This document shows, piece after piece, positions 45,858-54,359 of a stretch of 64,000 bases of DNA. Each line of letters opens with the position of its first letter. Within the stretch, counting starts at the first letter, position 1. The stretch lies in NCBI RefSeq assembly GCF_017515565.1, contig NZ_JAFWFN010000066.1:1-64000 (forward strand). Reading direction: 5' to 3'. This DNA comes from Halomonas sp. (lineage in GTDB: Bacteria; Pseudomonadota; Gammaproteobacteria; Pseudomonadales; Halomonadaceae). The position numbers and the translations under genes are program-made. A model generated the notes under the pieces. It was given only the letters and a program-made list of their open reading frames with translations, did no database searches and was not told the origin of the DNA.

Positions 45858-47984
45858 ATGCTGGACAACGGCTTAAAAAGCGATATTCAGCAAGCCTATC
45901 GTAGCGTGGTGGAAAAGCTAGAGCTGACACCACGCTACGGGCAGCGGTTAATGATCGCAGAAATTGCCCGCACGCTCGGGGGGATTGAGCAAGATAGCGA
46001 AGGTAAGCGCACCAGCGACAGCCACGTCTGTGTGTTGGAAGCGGGTACCGGAACCGGGAAAACCCTCGCCTATTTAATTGCTGCGCTGCCGATTGCCAAG
46101 GCCCAGGGCAAACGCCTGATCGTCTCTACGGCAACGGTGGCGCTGCAAGAGCAAGTGCTGAACCAGGACCTGCCCTCCCTTGCTAGCCACAGTGGTATTG
46201 CATTTCGCTACGCCCTTGCCAAAGGGCGTGGGCGTTATGTGTGTGTGGCGCGCCTTGATCAAGCCCTGGAAGGCAGTGAACCCAACCCCACTCTCTCGTT
46301 ATTTGAGCAGTCGCTTCAGGCGGAAAGCAGCGACTTTACCGTGATAGCGAGCGACATGGCGGAGTCCTACGGTAAAGGGGACTGGGAAGGGGATCGCGAT
46401 AACTGGCCGCAATCCATCGATGATGCCCACTGGCGGCGCTTAACGGTAGATCATCGGCAATGTACCGGCAGGCGCTGTGGGCATTTTGGCGCTTGTGCGT
46501 TCTTTCGCTCCCGGCGTGAGCTTGAAGATGCCGATGTTATCGTTGCTAACCATGATCTAGTGCTGGCCGACTTGGCGCTCGGTGGTGGTGCTATTTTGCC
46601 TGACCCCGCAAACTGTATTTTTGTGTTTGACGAAGGGCACCACCTGCCCGATAAAGCGCTGTCTCATTTTGCCCACCGCTTTGCGGTGCATGGTTGTTTG
46701 CGCTGGTTAAAAACCCTTAAAAGCAGTTTGACGGATCTTCACCAGGGGTTGGCAGTGCAGCCAACGGTGGCGCGCTTACTGGCTAGCTTGCCAGAATTAA
46801 TGCATGGCTTAGAGCCTGCGCTGGGTGATGTGTTCAGCGTGGGGCATCAGCTGGCAGGGCGGCCCAATGGGCTAGGTGATGAAGAGACCCTTCATCAGTT
46901 CCGCTTTGAAAAAGGCCAGATTCCCGATGCGTTACGCGAGCAGGCGCAGCAGTTGCTTGTTATGTTTGCAACGCTATCGCGCTGTTTAGAAAGCATCAGC
47001 GATATTCTTAGGGAAAGTCTCGACCCGGACAAGCAAACGGACTTGGATCGGGAGCAGGCTGAGACGTGGTTGCCGCTGGTAGCGCTGCTTCACGGCCGTG
47101 CGCTAGAGGCCCATGCGCTTTGGCAAGCGTTTAGCGAGCAGGACGCTACTAATGCGCCGCCCAGTGCCCGCTGGCTTTCCCTAAGCCGGGTGGCGGGTGA
47201 GCCGGAGGTGGAGTTCTCGGCAAGCCCTGTTTCAGCGGCCCATACCTTGGCGAAGCACTTATGGGGGCGGTGCCATGGTGCGGTAGTGACATCAGCAACC
47301 CTCACCGCGCTGGGGCGTTTTGAGCGTATTCAGGAGCGTGCTGGGTTAGCTAACCGCTACCGTTATCAAGCGTTGCCTAGCCCGTTTGATTATGCCAATG
47401 CGATTCTTCGCGTCCCCAAAGAGGCCACCGACCCAAGCGATCGTGACGCCCATGAGAGTGCGATTGTGCGTTTTGTGGAGCAGCTAGGCGACAAAGAAGC
47501 CGTATTGGTGCTGTTCTCTTCACGGGCGCAGCTTCGCGCGGTAGAAAAAGCCCTGTCGGTTGAAACCAAAACGCGTGTGCTGGCCCAGGACGCACTACCC
47601 AAGCGCGAGCTGATTGAGCGCCATCGCGATGCCGTGGACAGAAGTAAAGGCAGTATTATCTTTGGCTTGGCAAGTTTCGCGGAAGGTATTGACCTACCCG
47701 GCGACTACCTTACCCACGTGGTGATTACGCGGCTGCCGTTTGCGGTGCCCGATGACCCGGTAGGCGCGACATTGGCAGAGTGGATCGAGAGCCAGGGCGG
47801 TAACCCGTTTATGCGCATCAGCGTGCCGGATGCGTCTATCAAGTTGGTACAAGCCTGCGGGCGGCTGATTCGAAAAGAGAGTGATCGCGGCACTATCACG
47901 CTGCTGGATCGGCGGGTGATTACCCGCCGCTACGGTCAAGCGCTTTTAGATGCCTTGCCACCGTTCAAACGAGAAATCATGTAA
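45858..47984 (+). CDS. dinG: ATP-dependent DNA helicase DinG
   Basis: 708 aa, XPD-like superfamily 2 helicase with an Fe-S cluster. Walker A EAGTGTGKTLAYL, the four cluster cysteines (CVARLD, then CTGRRCGHFGAC), DEAH-type box FDEGHHLPDKAL, and C-terminal motifs GLASFAEGIDLPG and QACGRLIRKESDRG. It unwinds R-loops and DNA at blocked forks. It begins 5 bp after rhlB, so is probably co-transcribed with it. Confidence 0.93.
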   Translation: MLDNGLKSDIQQAYRSVVEKLELTPRYGQRLMIAEIARTLGGIEQDSEGKRTSDSHVCVLEAGTGTGKTLAYLIAALPIAKAQGKRLIVSTATVALQEQVLNQDLPSLASHSGIAFRYALAKGRGRYVCVARLDQALEGSEPNPTLSLFEQSLQAESSDFTVIASDMAESYGKGDWEGDRDNWPQSIDDAHWRRLTVDHRQCTGRRCGHFGACAFFRSRRELEDADVIVANHDLVLADLALGGGAILPDPANCIFVFDEGHHLPDKALSHFAHRFAVHGCLRWLKTLKSSLTDLHQGLAVQPTVARLLASLPELMHGLEPALGDVFSVGHQLAGRPNGLGDEETLHQFRFEKGQIPDALREQAQQLLVMFATLSRCLESISDILRESLDPDKQTDLDREQAETWLPLVALLHGRALEAHALWQAFSEQDATNAPPSARWLSLSRVAGEPEVEFSASPVSAAHTLAKHLWGRCHGAVVTSATLTALGRFERIQERAGLANRYRYQALPSPFDYANAILRVPKEATDPSDRDAHESAIVRFVEQLGDKEAVLVLFSSRAQLRAVEKALSVETKTRVLAQDALPKRELIERHRDAVDRSKGSIIFGLASFAEGIDLPGDYLTHVVITRLPFAVPDDPVGATLAEWIESQGGNPFMRISVPDASIKLVQACGRLIRKESDRGTITLLDRRVITRRYGQALLDALPPFKREIM

Positions 47985-48016
47985 AAAAAGCCCCGCTGGG
48001 CAGACCGCAGCGGGGC
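47983..48016 (-). terminator. Intrinsic terminator between dinG and aroF
   Basis: GCCCCGCTG (47990-47998) pairs with CAGCGGGGC (48008-48016). On the minus strand the stem is followed by seven T, so it ends the DAHP synthase transcript; on the plus strand the following sequence is only weakly T-rich. Confidence 0.88.
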
Positions 48017-48060
48017 GTTACTGTTTTTGAAACTGTTTTTGAATGTAATTAAAAGAGTGG

Positions 48061-49134
48061 TTACGCGATGCGCTTAGCAAGCGCTGGCGCCAGCTTCTCG
48101 TTCATGCGAGTAAAGGTTTCAACCGTTGTATCCCAGTCGATGCAGGCGTCGGTGATAGAGACACCGTACTGCAGGTCGCTTAAGTCTGCAGGCACTTTTT
48201 GATTGCCCCAGCCAATATTGGATTCAACCATCAGGCCGATAATAGAGGTGTTGCCTTCTAGAATCTGGTTGGTCACGTTTTCCAGCACTAGCGGCTGCAG
48301 GGCGGCGTCTTTGTTAGAGTTCGCGTGGGAGCAGTCGATCATGATGTTGGCGGAAAGGTTAGCCTTTTTAAGCTCTTTTTCGGCCAGTGCGACGCTAACG
48401 CTATCGTAGTTAGGCTTGCCGTTGCCGCCACGCAGCACGACATGGCCGTAGGCGTTGCCGCGGGTGCGGATAATAGCTACTTGGCCCGACTGGTTAATAC
48501 CCAGGAAATTGTGTGGGTGAGCGACGGACTCTAATGCATTAATTGCAACGTCCAGGCTGCCGTCGGTGCCATTTTTGAAACCTACGGGGCAGGAGAGGCC
48601 AGAGGCCATTTCACGGTGGGTTTGCGACTCAGTGGTGCGCGCGCCGACGGCTGACCAGCTGATGCAGTCTTGCAGGTACTGGGGCGAAATGGGGTCGAGC
48701 GCTTCAGTCGCTAATGGTAAGCCCATTTCGGCTAAATCCACCAGCAGCTTGCGAGCAATATGTAAGCCTTCATCAATTTCAAATGAGTCGTTTAGATGCG
48801 GGTCATTGATTAAGCCTTTCCAACCAACGGTGGTGCGAGGCTTTTCAAAATAAACGCGCATAACAATATACAGGCTATCGTTTACTTGGTCTGCCAGCTT
48901 GCGCAAGCGGCGCGCGTAGTCCAGCGCAGCGTCGACATCGTGAATAGAGCATGGCCCCACCACTACGAGTAAACGGGGGTCTTTGCCATCGAGAATATTC
49001 TGGATGGTGTTACGCCCTTCAATTACCGAGCGCTCGGCAGCTTCGGTCAGTGGAATGGCATCTTTAAGTGCTTCGGGTGTAGTGAGAACATCCTGGGCGA
49101 GAACGTTGAGGTTACTAACCTGCTGATCAGACAT
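48061..49134 (-). CDS. aroF: 3-deoxy-7-phosphoheptulonate (DAHP) synthase, class I, tyrosine-sensitive type
   Basis: First step of aromatic amino-acid synthesis. It has 357 aa starting MSDQQVSNLNVL; a frame extending to 49356 exists, but the family begins here. Hallmarks are VVVGPCSIHD, RVYFEKPRTTVGWKGLINDP, GARTTESQTHREMASGLSCPVGFKNGTDG and DCSHANSNKD. The segment HNFLGINQSGQVAIIRTRGN resembles AroF/AroH rather than the Phe-sensitive AroG, so Tyr regulation is inferred. Confidence 0.88.
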   Translation of the reverse strand: MSDQQVSNLNVLAQDVLTTPEALKDAIPLTEAAERSVIEGRNTIQNILDGKDPRLLVVVGPCSIHDVDAALDYARRLRKLADQVNDSLYIVMRVYFEKPRTTVGWKGLINDPHLNDSFEIDEGLHIARKLLVDLAEMGLPLATEALDPISPQYLQDCISWSAVGARTTESQTHREMASGLSCPVGFKNGTDGSLDVAINALESVAHPHNFLGINQSGQVAIIRTRGNAYGHVVLRGGNGKPNYDSVSVALAEKELKKANLSANIMIDCSHANSNKDAALQPLVLENVTNQILEGNTSIIGLMVESNIGWGNQKVPADLSDLQYGVSITDACIDWDTTVETFTRMNEKLAPALAKRIA

Positions 49135-49173
49135 CGTGCTACCTGTGTGCGCGGTGGGCTTAAAGTGGCCTCT

Positions 49174-49203
49174 ACTATGGCGTGTCAGGGGAGTAAAAAT
49201 CAA
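49174..49203 (-). promoter_or_regulatory. Candidate aroF promoter
   Basis: On the minus strand, TTGATT (49198-49203), 18 bp, CATAGT (49174-49179): four matches of six in each box. It lies about 40 bp before the aroF start. No TyrR box was seen. Confidence 0.45.
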
Positions 49204-49210
49204 TTGTTGC

Positions 49211-49239
49211 GGAACTTGAATGCGCCGGAAGGTGTCAGC
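49211..49239 (+). promoter_or_regulatory. Candidate sigma-E (AlgU) autoregulatory promoter of rpoE
   Basis: GGAACTT (49211-49217) fits the sigma-E -35 exactly; TCAGC (49235-49239), 17 bp later, is an acceptable -10. It lies about 290 bp upstream of rpoE, in the 391-bp region 49135-49525 that carries no gene. Autoregulation is usual for this sigma factor. Confidence 0.55.
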
Positions 49240-49525
49240 CTCAGCGTTTGGTGAGTAGGAGCTAACGTTTTCAATGCCAGATGAATAACGCAAGGTTTCC
49301 GTTAACAGAGCTAAGCGCTTGATGCGCTGAACAGAACGCGCAACACTAAGCACCATTGAATATTAATCGCATAAAGAGCAGAGGGCGCAACGTTGCCATC
49401 TGATGTCATCATTATTATTAAACAATGCCCAAGGGACGCTATGCTGCTTGCTGTGAATGCCCACGTTAAAGGGCGAAAAACACCCCAGGTTCGATGTATG
49501 TCGTACAAGCAGGAGGAGCGTGTGA

Positions 49526-50125
49526 ATGGGCACTCGTGAAACAGACCAACAGCTTGTTGAGCGTGCCCAAAAAGGCGATACCCGCGCTTTTGATCTACTG
49601 GTGAAAAAATACCAGCACAAGATTATTGGTTTGATTGGACGTTATGTGCACGATCACTCAGAGGTGCAGGACGTCGCTCAAGAAGCGTTTATTAAAGCGT
49701 ATCGGGCGCTGGGCAAGTTTCGTGCAGAAAGTGCGTTTTATACGTGGATGTACCGGATAGCGATAAATACTGCGAAAAATCACCTGGTCTCCCGCGGGCG
49801 GCGGCCGCCGGGTAGCGACTTAGATATTGTCGATGCCGAAATTGTCGATCAAAGCGGCCGCTTGGCGGATGCCGAATCTCCTGAGGCGGCCATCGCGCGG
49901 GACCAGCTTGAGGCAGCTGTGTATGAAGCCATTGAGAAGCTGCCGGAAGATTTGCGCACTGCTATTACGCTACGAGAGTTAGACGGCCTTGCCTACGAGG
50001 ACATTGCCCAGATAATGCAGTGCCCGGTAGGTACTGTGCGTTCGCGTATTTTTCGCGCGCGTGAAGCGGTTGATGAGCATATTCGTCCGCTGGTCACCAC
50101 TGCCCGTAACAGTCGCGACGAGTAA
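49526..50125 (+). CDS. rpoE: Extracytoplasmic stress sigma factor RpoE/AlgU
   Basis: 199 aa ECF sigma factor. Region 2 is visible as FDLLVKKYQHKIIGLIGRYVHDHSEVQDVAQEAFIKAYRALGKFRAESAFYTWMYRIAINTAKNHL; region 4 as LPEDLRTAITLRELDGLAYEDIAQIMQCPVGTVRSRIFRAREAVDE. AGGAGGAG lies 7 nt before the ATG. It is followed by its anti-sigma, RseB, RseC and DegP genes, the algU-mucABCD order of pseudomonads. Confidence 0.96.
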   Translation: MGTRETDQQLVERAQKGDTRAFDLLVKKYQHKIIGLIGRYVHDHSEVQDVAQEAFIKAYRALGKFRAESAFYTWMYRIAINTAKNHLVSRGRRPPGSDLDIVDAEIVDQSGRLADAESPEAAIARDQLEAAVYEAIEKLPEDLRTAITLRELDGLAYEDIAQIMQCPVGTVRSRIFRAREAVDEHIRPLVTTARNSRDE

Positions 50126-50426
50126 GGGTAGAAGCGTAATTGCTTTGGCAGGGCATTGCTTTTGATCAAGAGTGCTACTGCCCAGCCATTGATAAATGGC
50201 GATATTACCTGGCTGTCACATTATCTTACGTTTTTTCTTTTTTTGTGAACTGTCTGGCAAGAGAAGCGTCATAGCCCTGAACAAGATATTTGAAATGGGG
50301 TCTTTGGACTAAGATTTTGCAAACAGTTTTGCAGTAGGGTCTTGGCCTGTGGAGTGACCGGGGTGATCTGTATTTCTTACAGAATGACTGCGGTGCTCCT
50401 TCTAACACAGTGTGAGGGTGTGAAGT
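50126..50426 (+). promoter_or_regulatory. Gap between rpoE and rseA with a weak sigma-E-like promoter
   Basis: 301 bp without a gene, unusual because rpoE and rseA are normally adjacent. GAACTG (50247-50252), 16 bp, TCATA (50269-50273) is a weak sigma-E-type promoter that could drive rseA. A long T run at 50230-50244 follows TTACG without a strong stem, so termination there is doubtful. Confidence 0.35.
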
Positions 50427-51173
50427 ATGAGTCAAAACACACGGGAATCGCTTTCGGCGTTAATGGATAGCGAAAGTGATGAGCTTGAGCTACGCCGAGT
50501 GTTGAAGTCGCTACCTAATGACAGTGATGCGGCAGAGACATGGCGACGTTACCATTTAGCGCGCAGCATGATGCAGCGTGAGCGCGACGTGGACGTGAGT
50601 GTTGATCTCTCCGCAGGTATCATGGCGCGATTGCGTGACGAGCCAGCGCCATTGCTAGACGATGAGCAGAAAGCCACGCCAGCTAAGGCTAGCGGCGTTT
50701 CATTTGCACGTGGTGCTGGTGTTGCCGCAGCTGTATCGTTAATGGTAATTACAGGCGTACAGTTCTTTGGCAGTAATGGCAGTACTTCTGGGCAAGGCAC
50801 TGGCGACTTAGCAGCGACACCTTCCGTGGGCGCACAAGTACAGCCGGTCAGCCTAGCATCCATGCAGCCCGCTACTATGTCTCCATCCGATATGTCTCCA
50901 TCCGATATGCCGATGTTTGAGCCTACGCCGTTTCGTATTAATGGCCAGGGTGGGAGCAGTGGGTTAATGAATGTCAGCGAGGCTGGCTTCTCTGCACCTT
51001 CCGCGCCACAAAGTGTGATGTCGCAGCAGGGCACGTCGATTGATATTGATCAAATTCGTTTGCTTCAGTCGTACTTAGAGCAGCATGCTCAAGGCGCCGC
51101 TAGCGGCAATGCAGATAGTTGGATGCCTTTGATGCGCTCCTCATCTGTTACAGAGCCCCTTGGCCAGCGCTAA
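50427..51173 (+). CDS. rseA: Anti-sigma-E factor RseA/MucA
   Basis: 248 aa. The N-terminal cytoplasmic domain (MSQNTRESLSALMDSESDELELRRVL..ETWRRYHLARSMMQ) is the RseA_N sigma-binding fold. One membrane helix at about 92-112 (GVAAAVSLMVITGVQFF) and a Ser/Met/Pro-rich periplasmic part follow. A 15-bp tandem duplication at 50877-50906 gives MSPSDMSPSD. It holds RpoE at the membrane until proteolysed under envelope stress. Confidence 0.92.
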   Translation: MSQNTRESLSALMDSESDELELRRVLKSLPNDSDAAETWRRYHLARSMMQRERDVDVSVDLSAGIMARLRDEPAPLLDDEQKATPAKASGVSFARGAGVAAAVSLMVITGVQFFGSNGSTSGQGTGDLAATPSVGAQVQPVSLASMQPATMSPSDMSPSDMPMFEPTPFRINGQGGSSGLMNVSEAGFSAPSAPQSVMSQQGTSIDIDQIRLLQSYLEQHAQGAASGNADSWMPLMRSSSVTEPLGQR

Positions 51174-51271
51174 CCGCTAAGCCGAGATGTGAAACGGATA
51201 TGAGTAACGTAGGTAAGGGGATAGCTAATAGGGATATGCCGACATCTGCTGTTGCCAGAAAAGGTATCTCT

Positions 51272-52216
51272 GTGAAAAAAGTGTTTGCGCTTAGCCTATG
51301 TGTGTTAAGTGCAAACTTTTTTTTAGTCCCAGCAGAAGCAAGCAATCATGATGTTTCAGCTGCTTCTAGCGTTTGTTCTTCAATAGTCTCTCAAAGCACT
51401 CCTGAAAGTGTTGAGCAGTGGCTTGTGTACAGTAGGTACGCAAGCCACTGTTACTTGTTTCAAGCAAGAGCCGTCTCTATTGATACGCTGGGAGTGCGTA
51501 CGTTAGCGCTATCCCACCGGATTCATGAAGGGGTTCGTCAGCAAGTGGTTCAACACCTTGATGGCCCCTCGGTCAGCGTTGAGCGCCGCTCCCATGTTGG
51601 ACGGCTGGCATGGTTTGATGCCAGTGAGAGTGCTTCACCCTCCACGCCTGAAGCCTGGGCCACACATATTGCAGATAACTACGCTATTACGCTTGAAAAC
51701 GACGCCAGGGTGGCTGGGCGCTCAGCTGTTCAACTAAATTTTTTGCCCCACGATGACGAGCGTTATCATCATGGTTGGTGGGTTGATCAAGAGACAGGGC
51801 TGTTATTAAAGTCCGTATTAAGTGACTCTCAGGGCAGAGTGCTTGAAACCTTTCAAATGACCCAACTCCAATCCCCTGAACCCTACAGCGGTTCGATTAG
51901 TGGTGACAATGCCTACACAATGCCTGATCCAGGCTGGCAGGTCGCGTGGTTGCCTGAAGGGTTTGTGGCACAGCCTGTTGAGGGAAGTGCCAGTGAAGCT
52001 GAACATCGTTTTTTTAGTGATGGCTTAGCTTCTTTAAGTGTATTTGCACTCCCCGTAACGCAAACAGCGCTTGAGCCGGGTATTCATACCCTTGGCGTGT
52101 CCACTGTGGCTGTTGAGTTTGCCACAATAGGCGAGCAGCGCTGGCAGTTGATAGGTATTGGCGAGCTGCCGCCAGCACTGCTGCTTCGAATTGTACAATC
52201 CGTAGAGTTTGAATGA
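51272..52216 (+). CDS. rseB: Periplasmic sigma-E regulator RseB/MucB
   Basis: 314 aa from a GTG with AAAGGT 6 nt upstream, giving a clean signal peptide VKKVFALSLCVLSANFFLVPAEA; an in-frame ATG at 51200 is the main alternative. The MucB/RseB fold shows as YHHGWWVDQETGLLLKSVLSDSQGRVLETFQMTQL and the C-terminal domain near WQVAWLPEGF. It shields RseA from DegS and senses mislocalised lipoproteins or LPS intermediates in E. coli. Confidence 0.9.
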   Translation: MKKVFALSLCVLSANFFLVPAEASNHDVSAASSVCSSIVSQSTPESVEQWLVYSRYASHCYLFQARAVSIDTLGVRTLALSHRIHEGVRQQVVQHLDGPSVSVERRSHVGRLAWFDASESASPSTPEAWATHIADNYAITLENDARVAGRSAVQLNFLPHDDERYHHGWWVDQETGLLLKSVLSDSQGRVLETFQMTQLQSPEPYSGSISGDNAYTMPDPGWQVAWLPEGFVAQPVEGSASEAEHRFFSDGLASLSVFALPVTQTALEPGIHTLGVSTVAVEFATIGEQRWQLIGIGELPPALLLRIVQSVEFE

Positions 52217-52234
52217 GCGCCCTGGTAATTACCT

Positions 52235-52687
52235 ATGACTGACTCTTGCTGCTCTGACGTGCTGCGCACTGGCACGGTGGTGGGGTATGTGCCGCGCCAA
52301 GGCATTACCGTTGATGTTTCAGTATTGGCAAACTGCGAGCAGTGTGCCAAAGGGGGTGGCTGTGGAATGGGGCTGATGGCTCGCCGTCAACAGCAGCAGC
52401 TTGTACTTAAGCCTAGCTGCCCTCCCGAACAGTATGAGCAGCGCTATCCCCTAGGTGCTTCCGTTACGTTTAGCGTACCTAAAACCGACCTTACTGCAGT
52501 AGCGCTGCTGGTTTACACCTTGCCGTTATTGGTTGCATTGATACTTTCAGGCTCAGCCGCCTGGGCGGGAGCCTCAGAGTGGCAGAGCGCCGCTATTTTT
52601 TTTGGGGCATTGATCAGTGGTACTGTTGCCCTTAAATATGGCTTGAACGGGCGTACGGAACGCTTTCGCCCTCGATTGGTCAGTTAA
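52235..52687 (+). CDS. rseC: Sigma-E positive regulator RseC/MucC
   Basis: 150 aa. An N-terminal domain with the cysteine cluster CEQCAKGGGCGMG is followed by two membrane helices (about 90-113 and 120-138). This is the RseC/MucC family. It lies 18 bp after rseB. The family is linked to sigma-E control and to redox (Rsx) systems. Confidence 0.9.
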   Translation: MTDSCCSDVLRTGTVVGYVPRQGITVDVSVLANCEQCAKGGGCGMGLMARRQQQQLVLKPSCPPEQYEQRYPLGASVTFSVPKTDLTAVALLVYTLPLLVALILSGSAAWAGASEWQSAAIFFGALISGTVALKYGLNGRTERFRPRLVS

Positions 52688-52754
52688 TTGTCCTTGTAAC
52701 TCACAGTGAGTTGCTTCCCCTTCGTATGGTGTTTGCTTGACTAGGAGCTGTTGC

Positions 52755-54167
52755 ATGAAGCGCTTGGTTCTTTCCTCTACCCTGTGGCTATGCTTAGTTG
52801 CGCTACTTATGATGGGCCAAACTGCCCATGCGCAAAGCCTTCCAGACTTCACTGAGCTGGTTGAAGATGCAGCTCCTGGTGTTGTGAATATTTCCACTAG
52901 CCGAACCATCCAGCGCGGCGGGCCTGCCGGGCATGGGTTTGGTGGACAAGAGCTTCCCGAGATATTTCGGCACTTCTTTGGTGACAGCTTTCCCATGCCG
53001 CCTGGTGGGGGTGGCCAGGGCAGAAGCCAAGAGCGCCAATCTCTAGGGTCGGGCTTTGTGATTAGTGCAGATGGCTATGTGCTAACGAACGCGCATGTGG
53101 TGCAGGATGCCGATGAGATATTGGTACGCTTGAACGACCGTCGTGAGCTGACAGCCGAACTTATTGGCAGCGACACCCAAACGGATGTCGCGCTGCTCAA
53201 AATCGATGCTAACAATCTTCCTGTGCTGAATTTGGGTGATTCAGACGAGCTTAGAGTTGGTGAATGGGTTGCCGCCATCGGCTCACCGTTTGGCTTCGAC
53301 TACTCAGTAACTGCCGGTATTGTGAGCGCGATTAATCGTACGCTGCCACGTGACGCGTACGTTCCCTTTATTCAAACTGATGTGGCGATTAACCCAGGTA
53401 ACTCGGGCGGTCCACTGTTTAACCTTCAGGGCGAAGTAGTGGGGATAAACTCGCAAATCTTTACCCGCAGCGGCGGTTTCATGGGGCTCTCTTTTGCTAT
53501 CCCCATCAACGTTGCCATGGATGTGGCCGACCAACTGCGTGAAGATGGTCAGGTCAGCCGTGGCTGGCTGGGTGTGATGATTCAGCCAGTTTCCCGAGAC
53601 TTAGCCGAATCTTTTGGCATGGATGAAGCGATCGGCGCGCTGATTGCCGACCTCGACCCCGAAGGCCCTGCGGCCCAAAGTGGCCTTCAAGCCGGCGATG
53701 TAGTGATAGAAGTCAACGGGGAAGAAGTTGATCGTTCAAGCACCTTGCCACGCTTAATTGGCCGTGTAGCACCAGGGCGTGAAATAGAGCTTACGCTTAT
53801 GCGCGACGGCGAGCAGATAACTGAAACGGTTGAGCTTGGCAACTGGCCGGATTCCGAAGCAGCTCAGCGGCCGTCTGGCAGTAATGATCAGGCGCGTTTG
53901 GGAGTTTCGGTAGCAGAAATTGATGAAGAGACCCGCGAGCGTTTAAATATTAGCGGCGGTGTTGAGGTTCGTCAGATTGAAGCCAATAGCGTGGCGGCTC
54001 AGGCTGGCCTACGCCCGGGCGATGTGCTGGTGAGTATCGATCATCGCAGTGTGTCCTCCGCTGATGAGCTGCTGCGCATCGTTGAAGAACTGCCCAGTGA
54101 CCGTGCTATTCCGCTACGCTTATACCGCGATGGCCGCTCACTGTTTGTAGCTTTACGCCTAGAGTAA
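52755..54167 (+). CDS. mucD: Periplasmic serine protease DegP/MucD
   Basis: 470 aa starting MKRLVLSSTLWLCLVALL, with AGGAG 7 nt upstream and a signal peptide ending at AHA-QS. The catalytic triad is H114 (NAHVV), D144 (TDVALLKI) and S217 (NPGNSGGPL); two PDZ domains occupy about 260-350 and 370-470. It degrades misfolded envelope proteins. It closes the rpoE-rseABC-mucD block. Confidence 0.94.
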   Translation: MKRLVLSSTLWLCLVALLMMGQTAHAQSLPDFTELVEDAAPGVVNISTSRTIQRGGPAGHGFGGQELPEIFRHFFGDSFPMPPGGGGQGRSQERQSLGSGFVISADGYVLTNAHVVQDADEILVRLNDRRELTAELIGSDTQTDVALLKIDANNLPVLNLGDSDELRVGEWVAAIGSPFGFDYSVTAGIVSAINRTLPRDAYVPFIQTDVAINPGNSGGPLFNLQGEVVGINSQIFTRSGGFMGLSFAIPINVAMDVADQLREDGQVSRGWLGVMIQPVSRDLAESFGMDEAIGALIADLDPEGPAAQSGLQAGDVVIEVNGEEVDRSSTLPRLIGRVAPGREIELTLMRDGEQITETVELGNWPDSEAAQRPSGSNDQARLGVSVAEIDEETRERLNISGGVEVRQIEANSVAAQAGLRPGDVLVSIDHRSVSSADELLRIVEELPSDRAIPLRLYRDGRSLFVALRLE

Positions 54168-54185
54168 CCTCTCTAATATCCTTCC

Positions 54186-54210
54186 AGTCCGGCGGTTCTC
54201 GCCGGACTGC
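54186..54210 (+). terminator. Strong hairpin after mucD
   Basis: CAGTCCGGCG and CGCCGGACTG form a perfect 10-bp stem with a GTTCT loop. The following CTGTTCC is not a good T run, so termination may be weak or Rho-aided. The rest of 54168-54359 contains a possible lepA promoter TTGGCA (54263), 19 bp, TATTAT (54288). Confidence 0.6.
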
Positions 54211-54359
54211 TGTTCCTATCCCGCGCATATCGCTACAATAGCGCTTATCTTTTTGACGAACATTGGCAATTTGGTGGTGCGGGCAAATATTATGGCCTGC
54301 GCTCGTTGGCCAAATAGAGCCAACCACCACTTGCGCACCCATAAGGTAGAGCACACTCG

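Noticed and set aside
45151-45933. A 260-codon minus-strand frame opposite rhlB
   Set aside because: Shadow of the DEAD-box helicase gene; no start signal and no family features.
50221-50250. Terminator after rpoE at the long T run
   Set aside because: There is no adjacent stable stem, only a T-rich stretch.
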